Shown: positions 18,012 through 27,353, counted from the stretch's first letter. The stretch is 38,955 nucleotides of DNA from Richelia sp. SL_2_1 (GCA_012033205.1 JAAUSO010000057.1:1-38955); one strand, 5' to 3'. The notes: generated by a model from the sequence alone, not told the origin. Program-made: numbers and translations.

Positions 18012-19042
18012 TTATTCTGTTTCTTGGATTTGCAAACGGACTGTACGTTCGGTAGTACCACTAATCCTTAATTCCATGACTTCACCACCGAGGGGTTCTA
18101 AACAATCAAGTAGTAACCTCAACTGGGGTGTAGAAGCACCTGTATCTACATAAAGCCGATCTGATAAATTGGCGATGCGTTTCCATGTCATGTATAACTT
18201 AGCGATGGTTTGCTCTATCTGGGATGCTTGATTAACTAAATCAGCAGCTATATTCATGCATCCGACTCTTTGGGCTTCTTCTAGGGCTGTTTCGATATCA
18301 ACTTCTTGGGAAGAAAGGGCTTGTACTTGTACGGCAGCTTTGAGATATTTTGCTAGATAACGAGCATCAGTTGTAGCCTGCTTGAGAGTTTCAACGTCTG
18401 GATTAGCGGTAATTTCATCTTGAATGACTGCTTGATGGAGTTGTGGTAATTTTTCCATCTCTTTTACCAGCGGCGCAAGATAGCGAGGCGGAAGGGTATT
18501 ATCCGCTGCTTTCTGTTTCACTGATTCGGGTAATAATTCCGAAGACATCGCAGTCCATTCTTCAGAAAGCTGCTTTACTTCTCGTCTAGTAATGCGATCG
18601 CCATTTTGTGCGGCTTCACTTACCATCACCTGCACTTCTGGTGATGCTTTAGCGGTTTCTACAAAGGCTCGTTTACTAAAATTGTTGATAGATTTTACTT
18701 CCAACTTACCGGATTGTAAAAGAGTATCGGCACTGTTTGCTAACTCAATTAAACTATAAGCATGGCTTTTACTAATTTCTCGTTCTTTGAGCCATTTGAG
18801 AAAGCCGGTACCGCGCCCATCTCCTCCTTTTTTTCTCGATCGCGAATAGCGCGTAAAATTCTTCCTCGCCAGATATCAGTTTGTAAATCAAATTTATCGC
18901 ATACCTGCCAAGCTACGTCTAACTGTTGAAGAAAATCTGTTTCTGGAATTGCTTCGTCTTCGGGATCGGGTAGCTCAAAAGCCAAATCTGCTGGCTGTTG
19001 TAAGGCTTCAACCAGTTCATTGATATTATCGGTTGACTGCAC
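18012..19042 (-). pseudogene. Conserved-looking protein of unknown function, frameshifted
   Basis: Not recognised as a named family. The 5' part starts at ATG 19042 (MQSTDNINELVEALQQPADL) and stops at 18749 in a wrong frame. From a run of seven A (about 18829-18835) the next frame reads GGDGRGTGFLKWLKEREISK, SHAYSLIELANSADTLLQSG, KLEVKSINNFSKRAFVETAK and on to 18012. One extra A gives 343 residues. The middle segment (EREISKSHAYSLIELAN) looks like a helix-turn-helix. The rest is helical, with KQKAADNTLPPRYLAPLVKE and long Ala/Glu-rich helices. It resembles nothing enzymatic and could be a DNA-binding or scaffold protein. It lies downstream of glgB on the same strand, with palindromic repeats between. 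Confidence 0.7.
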
Positions 19043-19108
19043 GGCAATTAAGGTTTAAGGAAAAGCGAATAGCTTGGTTATTATCACATAATCTGGGTAC
19101 CGGATTTG

Positions 19109-19150
19109 CTTCTAATTTTTTTTGTGTACAAATTAGAAGTCGGGTTTTTT
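19109..19150. repeat. Partial AGAAGTCGGG element
   Basis: One arm, AGAAGTCGGGTTTTTT, at 19135-19150 has no complementary arm nearby. It does form a local hairpin with the preceding CTTCTAATTT (19109-19118) through AAATTAGAAG (19131-19140). It may be half of a decayed element. Confidence 0.6.
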
Positions 19151-19225
19151 CAGATTATTGTCTTGTTATGATATCAAGTTCGGATAATTAGTTATTATTC
19201 CCTCTTGAATTCTCGTTCCATGTCT

Positions 19226-19289
19226 AGAAGTCGGGTTTTTATCGAAAATATTTGTCATACAAGATAATTATCATAAAAACCCGACTTCT
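19226..19289. repeat. Dispersed palindromic element downstream of glgB
   Basis: Arms AGAAGTCGGGTTTTT (19226-19240) and the exact complement (19275-19289) enclose 34 AT-rich bases. The element lies 18 bases past the glgB stop on the minus strand, so it may serve as the glgB 3' end. Same family as 3567-3631 and 27435-27472. Confidence 0.85.
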
Positions 19290-19307
19290 CATTGCACGAA
19301 ACTTAAA

Positions 19308-21608
19308 TTACTCTTCTTTCATCACCTCAGCAGTTTTATTCCGATCTAATTTCAAAATTAATACTCCTAATGGTGGTAGACATAAATCTAATGAGTATTG
19401 TTGATTGTGCATTGACCAATTATCCGTCCATTTACCGCCTAAATTACCCATGTTACTACCTCCGTATTCTCGCGCATCACTGTTAAACAATTCGGTATAA
19501 AATCCTGAATCCTGTACACCGATACGGTAGTGAGAATGGGGCTGGGGAGTGAAATTACAAACAGCTACGATGAAATCTTCAGAATTTTTATCGCGACGGA
19601 TAAATGAAACTACACTGTGACGATTATCGCTACAGTCAATCCACTCAAACCCAGGTTCTTCAAAGTCTTGAGTATATAGGGAAGGTTCGCTACGGTAAAG
19701 TTGATTCAAATCTTGGAAGAATGTTTTTAACTGTTGATGTGGCTCAAATTGCAACAAGTTCCATTCTAAATCTGCCCAAACATTCCATTCGCTCCACTGC
19801 CCAAATTCCATGCTCATAAACATGGTTTTTTTGCCGGGGTGAGCAAACATAAAGCCAAACAAACAGCGCACGTTGGCTAATTTTTGCCATCGATCTCCGG
19901 GCATCTTGCCGATAATATTACTTTTACCATGCACCACTTCATCATGGGACAAAGCCAACATGAAGTTTTCGCTGTGGTGATACCACATACTAAAAGTCAG
20001 ATTATTTTGATGAAACTGACGAAACCAAGGGTCCATGCTGAAATAATCCAGCATATCGTGCATCCAGCCCATGTTCCACTTTAAGTTAAAACCCAATCCG
20101 CCAGTATATGTAGGCCACGATACCATAGGCCATGAAGTCGATTCTTCGGCAATGGAAAGGGAACCGGGAAAATAACTAAATATCAAGTGATTTACACTAC
20201 GAATAAATTCTACAGCTTCTAAATTCTCTCGACCGCCATATTCGTTGGCAACCCATTCTCCTGGTTTACGACAATAATCGAGATAAAGCATTGAAGCTAC
20301 TGCATCAACACGAATGCCATCAATATGATACTTATCAAACCAAAATAAAGCGTTGGCTGTCAAAAAATTACGTACTTCGTGACGCGAATAATTAAACACC
20401 AGAGTACCCCACTCTTTATGTTCACCTTTACGGGGGTCTGCGTGTTCGTATAAATGCGTACCATCAAAGAAAGCTAAGCCGTGTCCATCTTTCGGAAAAT
20501 GACCGGGAACCCAATCTACAATTACGCCAATTTCGTTTTTATGACACTGATCAACAAAGTACATAAAATCTTCAGGACTACCAAAACGGGAGGTAGGAGC
20601 GTAATAACCAGTTACCTGATATCCCCAAGAACCATCAAAAGGATGTTCGGCAATTGGTAGCATTTCAATATGGGTGTAGCCTAATTCTTTGACGTAGGGA
20701 ATCAGTTTTTCTGCTAATTCCCGATAAGTTAAAAAGCGTGCGTCAGTTTTGAGTTCTGAAACTGGTACCACAGGTTCAACTTCACCATTGGGTAATTTAT
20801 GTGGTTCATTCGTCCCAGCGTGCAACCAAGAACCCAAATGTACTTCATAAACTGAAATTGGCGCACTCAATTGGTCGGTATGACGGCGTTTTTCCATCCA
20901 ATCGCCATCATTCCATTGATAAGTATCCAAATCAGTGACGATAGAGGCTGTTTTGGGACGAACTTCTTGAGCAAAACCGTAGGGGTCGGATTTTTCGTAA
21001 ATATGTCCGGCAGCATTTTTGATTTCGTATTTGTAATGTTCTCCTACTTGCAATTCGGGAATGAATAATTCCCAAACTCCAACATCAGAACTTTTACGCA
21101 TTTGATGTTTACGTCCATCCCAATTATTGAAATCACCTAGCACTGAGGCATTGCGTGCATTTGGAGCCCAAACGGCAAAGTAAACACCTTTTACACCTTT
21201 AATTTCAGTGGAATGCGCTCCTAATTTCTCGTAAATTCGGTGATGATTCCCTTCGTTAAACAGATGTAAATCAAATTCTGTGAGTTTAGGAGAACGGAAA
21301 GCATAGGGATCGTAAAATACTCGTTCGTTGTCTCCTTCTTTAACCTTGATCTGGTAGTTAGTTAGTTCTTGAGTATCTATAATACATTCAAAAAACTGGG
21401 GGTCATGTACGCTCTGCATTTCTTGTTCTTTCCGTTCTTCCGGAAGAACTACCCAAGCAGCACTCGCATTGGGAAGGTAAGCTCGCACAACCCAGACTTT
21501 TTTGCCATCTTTCTCTATTTGATGGGAACCAAGTATTTCAAAAGGGTCTTGATGTTGGTTCCGAATAATGCTGTTAACTTGTTCTGGGGCAATAGTGGTC
21601 ATAGACAT
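19308..21608 (-). CDS. glgB: 1,4-alpha-glucan branching enzyme
   Basis: Makes the alpha-1,6 branches of glycogen. 766 residues, the usual cyanobacterial length. Order: an N-terminal N1-like module ([12 protein letters not shown]), a CBM48 domain ([28 protein letters not shown]), the GH13_9 barrel, and a C-terminal beta domain ending [11 protein letters not shown]. Catalytic residues: the Asp nucleophile in [10 protein letters not shown] (about 434), Glu in SIAEESTSW (about 488) and the transition-state Asp in [10 protein letters not shown] (about 555). Two start codons lie close together (MSM); the first is used. No other glg gene is in the window, so regulation with the pathway cannot be judged. 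Confidence 0.97.
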   Translation of the reverse strand: MSMTTIAPEQVNSIIRNQHQDPFEILGSHQIEKDGKKVWVVRAYLPNASAAWVVLPEERKEQEMQSVHDPQFFECIIDTQELTNYQIKVKEGDNERVFYDPYAFRSPKLTEFDLHLFNEGNHHRIYEKLGAHSTEIKGVKGVYFAVWAPNARNASVLGDFNNWDGRKHQMRKSSDVGVWELFIPELQVGEHYKYEIKNAAGHIYEKSDPYGFAQEVRPKTASIVTDLDTYQWNDGDWMEKRRHTDQLSAPISVYEVHLGSWLHAGTNEPHKLPNGEVEPVVPVSELKTDARFLTYRELAEKLIPYVKELGYTHIEMLPIAEHPFDGSWGYQVTGYYAPTSRFGSPEDFMYFVDQCHKNEIGVIVDWVPGHFPKDGHGLAFFDGTHLYEHADPRKGEHKEWGTLVFNYSRHEVRNFLTANALFWFDKYHIDGIRVDAVASMLYLDYCRKPGEWVANEYGGRENLEAVEFIRSVNHLIFSYFPGSLSIAEESTSWPMVSWPTYTGGLGFNLKWNMGWMHDMLDYFSMDPWFRQFHQNNLTFSMWYHHSENFMLALSHDEVVHGKSNIIGKMPGDRWQKLANVRCLFGFMFAHPGKKTMFMSMEFGQWSEWNVWADLEWNLLQFEPHQQLKTFFQDLNQLYRSEPSLYTQDFEEPGFEWIDCSDNRHSVVSFIRRDKNSEDFIVAVCNFTPQPHSHYRIGVQDSGFYTELFNSDAREYGGSNMGNLGGKWTDNWSMHNQQYSLDLCLPPLGVLILKLDRNKTAEVMKEE

Positions 21609-21719
21609 GGAGCTAATTACGCTGAATCTTATGGATAAGTGAATCTATTTTTTGTATATCTATCTATATATATTCTTTACATTTATTTGTAGTTTTTGTA
21701 CGCTTTTTGAGAAATAAAG

Positions 21720-21893
21720 AAAATGGGAGACTTTCGGGATGGAGGGATGGGGAGACAAGGGGACAAGAGGACAAGGAGATGGGGTTCGGGGGCGACAAGG
21801 GGAATTTTAACCTTAGACCTTAGACCTTTAACCTTTAACCTATAACCTTTGACCTTTGACCTTAGACCTTTAACCTTTAACCTATCCCCAATA
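21720..21893. repeat. Repeat-filled spacer upstream of glgB
   Basis: GGGGACAAGAGGACAAGGAG-like purine-rich repeats occupy about 21735-21785. CCTTTAACC and CCTTAGACC heptamer variants run from about 21810 to 21885, nearly up to the stop codon of the minus-strand gene at 21899. The G-rich part could hinder replication or transcription. No gene is present. Confidence 0.8.
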
Positions 21894-21898
21894 TCTCA

Positions 21899-22234
21899 TT
21901 AAAAATCTACGAAGGGGAAAAGGGTTTTCAATATCTTGCGTAAACGGAGCAGGAAGACCGTATCCCGAACTTTAGGACTGAGTTGGGGTGGATAGGGACG
22001 TGTTTTCAGTTCGGCTTGTAATTGAGCATATTCGGCGGGGCTTAGAGGTTTGCCATCAATTGGCGATCGCCCTTCTATGATGATTTCTGTTCTTAATATT
22101 TCTTCCGGAATATCTACCTTTGGGGGTAATGCAATCACAGATGTTTTATGGTACAAAAACATTCCTACCAAAATACTTATTACCGTAGTTAAAAATATCA
22201 ACAAAACTGCTTTTCCAGCTTTTTGTCTCCTCAT
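21899..22234 (-). CDS. Small membrane-anchored protein of unknown function
   Basis: 111 residues. A basic start (MRRQKAGK) and one hydrophobic segment (residues 9-28, VLLIFLTTVISILVGMFLYH) make a signal anchor, leaving ~80 residues probably outside the membrane. The soluble part has a conserved-looking EGRSPIDGKPLSPAEYAQLQ segment followed by PYPPQLSPKVRDTVFLLRLR, and ends with an aromatic tail (TLFPFVDF). I believe similar proteins occur in other cyanobacteria but know no function. It is upstream of glgB on the same strand, separated by 290 bases of repeats. Confidence 0.75.
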   Translation of the reverse strand: MRRQKAGKAVLLIFLTTVISILVGMFLYHKTSVIALPPKVDIPEEILRTEIIIEGRSPIDGKPLSPAEYAQLQAELKTRPYPPQLSPKVRDTVFLLRLRKILKTLFPFVDF

Positions 22235-22640
22235 GTTTAATTATTTTTTTATTATTCAGCGCTACACCGTTTAAAAGTATTACCAAAGGATTTTTAATGA
22301 TCAATTTTTAATGTCCATTAGAACGGAGAAGCTTCAAAGATATGGTTTTCCATCCCATGGATTACAAAGTTTAATACTTAAAACTTAACGTTTAAGCTTA
22401 TGATTAAGATGAGAATGTAAAATTTGAGCAACTTTTGAGAAATTTTACCAGATTTTAAATATTGCAGAGCGATCAAAAGAGATTGCATAACCGAAAAAAT
22501 CTAGTGACATAAAAACCTGGCAATCTCGATAATCATTACCAGGTCTACCTTTTCTACCAAAGCGAAATAGGGAAATTTCAAAAAAATTCAAATATTAGCC
22601 CTAAAACGCGATGCTAATTTCTCAAATTGTCAAAATCAAC
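22235..22640. other. AT-rich intergenic region with a terminator-like hairpin
   Basis: No gene is seen. At 22515-22544 ACCTGG and CCAGGT are separated by 18 bases; read on the minus strand the hairpin is followed by TTTTTATG, so it could end a minus-strand transcript coming from the tnpB remnant. Otherwise the region is featureless. Confidence 0.4.
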
Positions 22641-22883
22641 AGTTGACATACTCCCCGCCCTAAAAGTGCGGAGATTCTGGGTTCAAACAACAGTTGCAGG
22701 CATAGCCCGTCTTACACTATCTTGCCCAACAGACAATGCCCTGCCTGTTTGCACTATTTTATCTATTGCCGTCCTAGAAGGCTTGCCCTCGACAGCTGGG
22801 AAGGGACAGGGCTTTAAACCCATTTTTTTCGGTAAACCTGTATAACGTAATGAACAAAAAGAAGTTGAGGAGCGACCTCTCAA
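22641..22883 (-). mobile_element. IS200/IS605-family remnant: tnpB 3' end and right end
   Basis: Read on the minus strand, an open frame (LRYTGLPKKMGLKPCPFPAV through QDSVRRAMPATVV) ends with TGA at 22683-22685. It is followed at once by AATCTCCGCAC...GGGCGGGGAGTATGTCAAC (22641-22673), which matches the hairpin right end of cyanobacterial TnpB elements, here slightly mutated in the stem. Only the last ~60 codons remain, with no RuvC motifs, no zinc ribbon and no left end. The boundary of the remnant near 22883 is uncertain. In active elements this end encodes the omega (right-end) RNA. Confidence 0.6.
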
Positions 22884-22916
22884 AATAGCGATAATAGCCT
22901 AAATACTAATTATCAA

Positions 22917-23087
22917 CTATGGGGTAGCTGTGGGAGTAGCTTCAGGTGTTGTTCCTGGAGCATCAACTGGTTCTCCAGCAGGAGGTGCAGTCTCAGTTCC
23001 CGCAGGGGTATCGCCTGTTCCTTCGCAAGCTCCAAGAATCGTAGCCAAACCTAACAATAAAGCAAAACCGAAGACTTTGATTTTCAT
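22917..23087 (-). CDS. Small Pro/Thr-rich lipoprotein
   Basis: 56 residues. MKIKVFGFALLLGLATILGA is followed by Cys, a clear lipoprotein signal with lipobox ILGAC. The mature peptide of ~35 residues is made almost wholly of Gly, Thr, Pro, Ala and Glu (EGTGDTPAGTETAPPAGEPV and PEATPTATP), so it is probably disordered, anchored to the membrane by its lipid. GAGGAG sits about 6 bases before the ATG, a good ribosome binding site. No partner gene. Similar tiny lipoproteins are common in cyanobacteria and lack known roles. Confidence 0.75.
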   Translation of the reverse strand: MKIKVFGFALLLGLATILGACEGTGDTPAGTETAPPAGEPVDAPGTTPEATPTATP

Positions 23088-23273
23088 AACTCCTCTTTCA
23101 CCAATTCAATCAAGAAATATTTATAGCCTGTTGAATACGATACCTTATTTGTTGATTTTTTTAAATATTGTAGCTTTAATTAATTTCTAGAAATAAATGA
23201 TTCATTTTTATACTGACCAAACCTTACGTAGGGCGTTCTTATAGCTAAGACAATTTTAAATTGATTATTTTTG

Positions 23274-23391
23274 GAGTTGGTTAACTGTTCCCTATTTGGC
23301 GACAAAGCGCGCTATCATACCAGAAATTCCCAAGTTATGGAAGCACAGTGCCTGTGACAGAACGAAGATGCTATGATGATGCGCCCAACTC
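23274..23391. ncRNA. Candidate structured RNA, strand unclear
   Basis: GAGTTGG (23274-23280) pairs with CCAACTC (23385-23391), closing a ~118-base unit. Inside, GCGC (23307-23310) can pair with GCGC (23381-23384), ATCAT (23314-23318) with ATGAT (23373-23377 or 23376-23380), and CACAG-tgc-CTGTG (23344-23356) forms an apical hairpin. On the minus strand a promoter-like TTCCAT-17-TATGAT falls inside, possibly for the small lipoprotein gene. The layout recalls a long rod such as 6S RNA but is shorter, and I do not recognise the family. Confidence 0.3.
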
Positions 23392-23577
23392 AGGAGTAAA
23401 TGCTGAGAATTGAATATTAGGTTGATTTCAATAATTTTTACAAATCTTTAAAAAGGGGTGTAGGATATGGAATCGATGTATTGTCAAAAATATTACTTAT
23501 GCCCGAATACAAGTTTTGCAGCGATTTTCGGTTTACATTTATCTAACTAAAGCACAGTTTCTTTAATCTAAAAGTTT

Positions 23578-24243
23578 ATGGCTGCTATTCGCAAATCAAA
23601 TTTAAGAGGTCAAAAACGTTGGTTAGGAAGAGATTCTACTAGTCAAGAGAATTTCAGAGGTTCTAAGATCAATGAACATAAGAGCTTTCCAACTTTCTCA
23701 AAACCCACACCTGAATTTTTAGATAGATCAAAACCTTCGAGCATGGTTTCAAATAATCCGTCATCCGCAAAAGTTAAACCTCAACGGACAAATTATCATC
23801 CCCCATTGGATGTAAAAAATATAGAGCGTAAAAAACGTGATGGGAAAGATCGCTTTGCCATACCCTTAATGCCAGATGGTAGTAAAGTACCTATGTGGTT
23901 AATGCGTTGGAATTCTGTTCATCGTCACACTTCGGTTGCTAGTTTTGTGTTAGTAAGTGCTACCTTGATAGTCTACGGTTGGACGGTATATTCCCAGCAT
24001 CTATGGAGTAGTTCCTATAAAAAATTGCAAGATTTACAGCGGGATGAACGTCAGTTGACAAAGCATGATGAGACGCTGAAAAATCAAATGGCACAAGAAG
24101 GTAAAAAACCCCATTCTGGACTAATCTCACCAACTCCAGCAAACACTATTTTTTTAGAAGAAACTCCACCGTCAAGCTCTCAGCAGGTTGATAAAAAGTC
24201 AGACGAAATAGAAATACAGCCTTTTAATGCGGGCGGATACTAA
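23578..24243 (+). CDS. Single-pass membrane protein with FtsL-like topology, upstream of ftsI
   Basis: 221 residues. A long basic, Ser/Asn/Pro-rich cytoplasmic N-terminus (residues 1-118) is followed by one membrane helix (about 119-141, SVASFVLVSATLIVYGWTVY). A short coiled-coil-like stretch comes next (KKLQDLQRDERQLTKHDETL), then a Pro/Ser-rich tail. Short N-terminal tail, one helix and a periplasmic leucine-zipper region is the plan of FtsL/DivIC, and the gene lies 110 bases upstream of ftsI, where ftsL sits in many bacteria. The cytoplasmic part is far longer than in E. coli FtsL, and sequence identity cannot be shown, so the function is inferred from topology and place. Confidence 0.7.
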   Translation: MAAIRKSNLRGQKRWLGRDSTSQENFRGSKINEHKSFPTFSKPTPEFLDRSKPSSMVSNNPSSAKVKPQRTNYHPPLDVKNIERKKRDGKDRFAIPLMPDGSKVPMWLMRWNSVHRHTSVASFVLVSATLIVYGWTVYSQHLWSSSYKKLQDLQRDERQLTKHDETLKNQMAQEGKKPHSGLISPTPANTIFLEETPPSSSQQVDKKSDEIEIQPFNAGGY

Positions 24244-24353
24244 AATCGGCGTTAGCTAGTCTTGCTCCAGGTTTCCATTAAATCTGTTGGCATAGGAATT
24301 ATATATTTGTTTAACGCAAATTTTCCCCAAAGCATGATATTAGGACAAGCTTT

Positions 24354-26180
24354 ATGCAGAAATTTCCCGGTAAAACCAGTAGAAATCTCAAAAGAGAACA
24401 TATACAGTCGCGTTTTAATCGCAGTATTTTAAAGGATAAACAACGGAAATTTGCAACAACACCTACACGGGTTTCACCTAATTCGAGAAACCGATTGTTT
24501 ATGGTTTGGGGTGTATTAATTGCGGCTTGCTTGGGTTTGGGGATTAACTTGTACCGTTTACAAATTGTTGACGGTGCCAAACTGACTCAGAAGGCGCGAA
24601 ATCAGCAGATGTTTAGTATCCGTCCTTTTATTCCTCGTCGTCAGATATTAGACCGTAATAACAGAGTTTTAGGGCTTGACCTTCCAGTTTACACTTTGTA
24701 CGTACATCCGGAAATGTTTGATAAAAAGAAGCCTAGATCGGAGATTGCACGTCAACTGGGAACTATTTTAAATCAAGACCCTGAAAAATTAGAAGCAAAA
24801 TTTAATAAACAAAAAAGCGGTATTTTTATTTCTTCCAAGTTAGCGGAAGAAGTTGCGGATCAAATTGCTGGATTGAAACTGAACGGTATAGATTTAACTA
24901 AAAAATACTCTCGATATTATCCCTATCAAGATTTAGTCTCAGATGTCGTTGGCTACGTAAATTCCGACCGTCGCGGAAAAGCGGGTATAGAATATTCCCA
25001 AGAAAAGTTTCTGGAACGTTCCATGAAGACGGTGCGGATGTCAAAAGATGGGAATGGTAGATTAATCGCAAATCGCGCACCCGATGGATTTTTGAATGTT
25101 GATAAATTGCAGATGCAATTAACCATTGATGTTCGTTTGCAACGCGCTACTAGAGAAGCACTAAAACAACAAATCGAAAAATATCAAGCCAAACGGGGAG
25201 CGGTAATTGTGATGGATTCATGGGATGGTTCCATTCTAGCTTTGGCTTCTCAACCGACTTATAATCCCAATAATAATTTTACTCAAGATGATATTTCTTT
25301 ATTTAAAAATTGGGCAGTAGCCGATTTATATGAACCCGGTTCTACTTTTAAACCGTTAAATGTGGCGATTGCTTTAGAAACTGGTAGTATCCAACCAAAT
25401 GATGTGTTTCGCGATACAGGGTTGATTAAAGTTGCAGATCGTGAAATCCGAAATGCGGAGAAAAACAGCAACGGAAATATTAGTGTTGCTCAAATTTTGC
25501 AAACTTCTAGCAATATTGGGATGGTAAAAATCATCCAGCGATTGCAGCCAAGTATTTACTACGGTTGGTTGGAAAGAATTGGATTGGGACAAAAATCTGA
25601 TGTAGATTTACCATCTGAAACCAACAGTCGTCTCAAACCGCAAGAAGAATTTACGAATTCGCCTATTGAACCAGCAACAGCTTCTTTTGGTCAAGGTTTT
25701 TCCTTAACAGCATTACAATTAGTGCAAATGCATGGAGCATTAGCTAATGGTGGAAAATTGGTTACTCCTCATGTGGTAAAGGGATTGATAGATAATAAGG
25801 GACAAATGCATACACAACCAAATTTAAGCGCACCCCGACAAGTTTTCTCTCCTCAAACCACTCAAACAGTGTTAGAAATGATGGAAAGCGTTGTTGATGA
25901 AGGTTCTGGTAAACCCGCTCAAATTCCTGGATATCGGATTGCGGGTAAAACTGGTACAGCAGAAAAAGCTGGTGCGACTGGAGGTTATATTAGTGGTTCA
26001 AAAATTACCAGCTTTGTGAGTATTTTGCCGGTAGAATCGCCGCGTTATGTGGTTTTAGCATTAGTAGATGAGCCGAAAGGAGAAAATACCTTCGGTAGTA
26101 CTGTAGCCGCACCGATTGCCAAAGAAGTGATGGAAGCGTTGATTAGTATTGAAAAAATTCCGCCAACTGGTTCGAGGTGA
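24354..26180 (+). CDS. ftsI: Septal peptidoglycan transpeptidase (class B PBP, FtsI-like)
   Basis: Cross-links peptidoglycan at the division site. 608 residues. A basic cytoplasmic start is followed by one membrane anchor (about 47-64, LFMVWGVLIAACLGLGINLY). The pedestal domain begins RPFIPRRQILDRNNRVLGLD. The transpeptidase domain has all three catalytic motifs: S-T-F-K at 330-333 in EPGSTFKPLN, S-S-N at 385-387, and K-T-G near 532-534 in AGKTGTAEKAG. The size and motifs match FtsI/PBP3 rather than the elongation PBP2. Same strand as, and just after, the FtsL-like gene; probably one transcription unit. Confidence 0.93.
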   Translation: MQKFPGKTSRNLKREHIQSRFNRSILKDKQRKFATTPTRVSPNSRNRLFMVWGVLIAACLGLGINLYRLQIVDGAKLTQKARNQQMFSIRPFIPRRQILDRNNRVLGLDLPVYTLYVHPEMFDKKKPRSEIARQLGTILNQDPEKLEAKFNKQKSGIFISSKLAEEVADQIAGLKLNGIDLTKKYSRYYPYQDLVSDVVGYVNSDRRGKAGIEYSQEKFLERSMKTVRMSKDGNGRLIANRAPDGFLNVDKLQMQLTIDVRLQRATREALKQQIEKYQAKRGAVIVMDSWDGSILALASQPTYNPNNNFTQDDISLFKNWAVADLYEPGSTFKPLNVAIALETGSIQPNDVFRDTGLIKVADREIRNAEKNSNGNISVAQILQTSSNIGMVKIIQRLQPSIYYGWLERIGLGQKSDVDLPSETNSRLKPQEEFTNSPIEPATASFGQGFSLTALQLVQMHGALANGGKLVTPHVVKGLIDNKGQMHTQPNLSAPRQVFSPQTTQTVLEMMESVVDEGSGKPAQIPGYRIAGKTGTAEKAGATGGYISGSKITSFVSILPVESPRYVVLALVDEPKGENTFGSTVAAPIAKEVMEALISIEKIPPTGSR

Positions 26181-26199
26181 TTTGATTTACCGTTAATCT

Positions 26200-26307
26200 G
26201 TAGAGACGTTATACATAACGTCTCCTAAATGTAAGCCGAGCAAACGAAATAGATAACGTCTCCTAAATGTAAGCCGAGCAAACGAAATAGATAACGTCTC
26301 CCAAATG
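26200..26307. repeat. 38-bp tandem repeat after ftsI
   Basis: GTAGAGACGTTAT...ATAACGTCTC forms a hairpin at 26200-26224, probably the ftsI terminator. From 26215 a 38-base unit beginning ATAACGTCTCCTAAATG is present twice in full (26215-26252 and 26253-26290), followed by a partial third copy to 26307. Confidence 0.8.
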
Positions 26308-26474
26308 TTTGACATCTTTTGTTTTTTGAATTAATATTACTGCTCTATAAATATCGGTTGTAGTTTAGCGGCGAAGTATCTACAAGAGAAGCTTATTAAA
26401 TAACTCTATCGTCTAATAATGATTTATCCAGCGAGAACTATTTTAACCAGAAGAAGACAGCTAATTCAAACTAC

Positions 26475-27283
26475 TTAATCATTTCCTTGATGCATCGATT
26501 CCCAAATTTTCGTCACTGCTAATTTAGTAAAACTAGAAAATTCTTTTTCCATCATCCATTTATAATAATTTGGTTCTTTCTTAAATGCTTCGGTAACGAG
26601 TTCACCTTTATATTTACCAAAGTTGAATATTACTTGATTATTATCGTCATAAACTAGTTTTTTGTTGGATCAAGAAAATCAAATGGTGTGAATTCCTGTA
26701 ATTCATCTATATCATTTTTTATCGGATAAGATTTATTGCCGTCTTTATCTTCATATTCTACGTTTTCGTAACGTTCTAGTTGCGATTTTAGGACTTCGTA
26801 GGTAGCGCGAATATCATTTTCTGCGTCGTGAGCGCCGATTAAGTCTTCTCCACAATAGTATTTATAAGCTGCTCTTAAACTGCGAGGTTCCATTTTATGA
26901 AAAATGGTTTGTACGTCAATAATATTTCTGTCTTCAAGTTTAAAATCGATATTGACACGTAAAAATTCTGCTATCAATAAAGGAATATCAAATCTATTCG
27001 AGTTGTATCCTGCTAAATCGCTGTCGTTAATGTAGTCCGCTAAACTATTGGCAATATTGGCAAAAGTAGGTTTATCTTTGACATCTTTGTCGTAGATACC
27101 GTGTATTTCTGATGATGCAATAGGTATAGGAATAGTAGGATTAATTATCCAAGTTTTCATTTCTTCATTACCATCAGGAAATACTTTTAATACGGCAATT
27201 TGGATAATTCTATCTCTGACAATATCTATTCCTGTTGTTTCTAAATCAATAAATGCAATGGGACGTTTTAAATTTAACTTCAT
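26475..27283 (-). CDS. DnaQ-like 3'-5' exonuclease (DEDDh), frameshifted near its 3' end
   Basis: The exonuclease domain begins at ATG 27283 (MKLNLKRPIAFIDLETTG). DEDDh residues are seen: Asp and Glu in DLETTG, Asp in NRFDIPL, and His/Asp in GAHDAENDIRATY. The frame stops at 26654 after LDPTKN. The next frame continues directly as KKLVYDDNNQVIFNFGKYKG, ELVTEAFKKEPNYYKWMMEK, and on to TAA at 26475. This is the small C-terminal domain (FxFGKxKG...P.Y..WM) commonly fused to such exonucleases. One A missing from a run of six (about 26658-26663) explains the break; the repaired protein is 269 residues. The frame is also open upstream to 27418, but those codons come from GGGAATA repeats. Confidence 0.85.
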
Positions 27284-27299
27284 ATGACAATAATATGTT

Positions 27300-27353
27300 T
27301 GGATAAATGGGAATAGGGAATAGGGAATAGGGAATGGGGAATGGGGAATGGGG
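27300..27353. repeat. GGGAATA/GGGAATG heptamer array
   Basis: About seven units with a period of seven, in the spacer between the metallo-hydrolase gene and the exonuclease. It creates a false N-terminal reading frame (HFPIPHSPFPIPYSLFPF) for the exonuclease. Confidence 0.85.

Noticed and set aside
22627-22845. Plus-strand frame of 72 codons over the tnpB remnant
   Set aside because: It is antisense to the TnpB tail and right-end hairpin and has no ribosome binding site.
23274-23391. Firm call of 6S RNA or SRP RNA
   Set aside because: The length is too short for typical cyanobacterial 6S, and the SRP loop GGAAGCAGC motif is absent.
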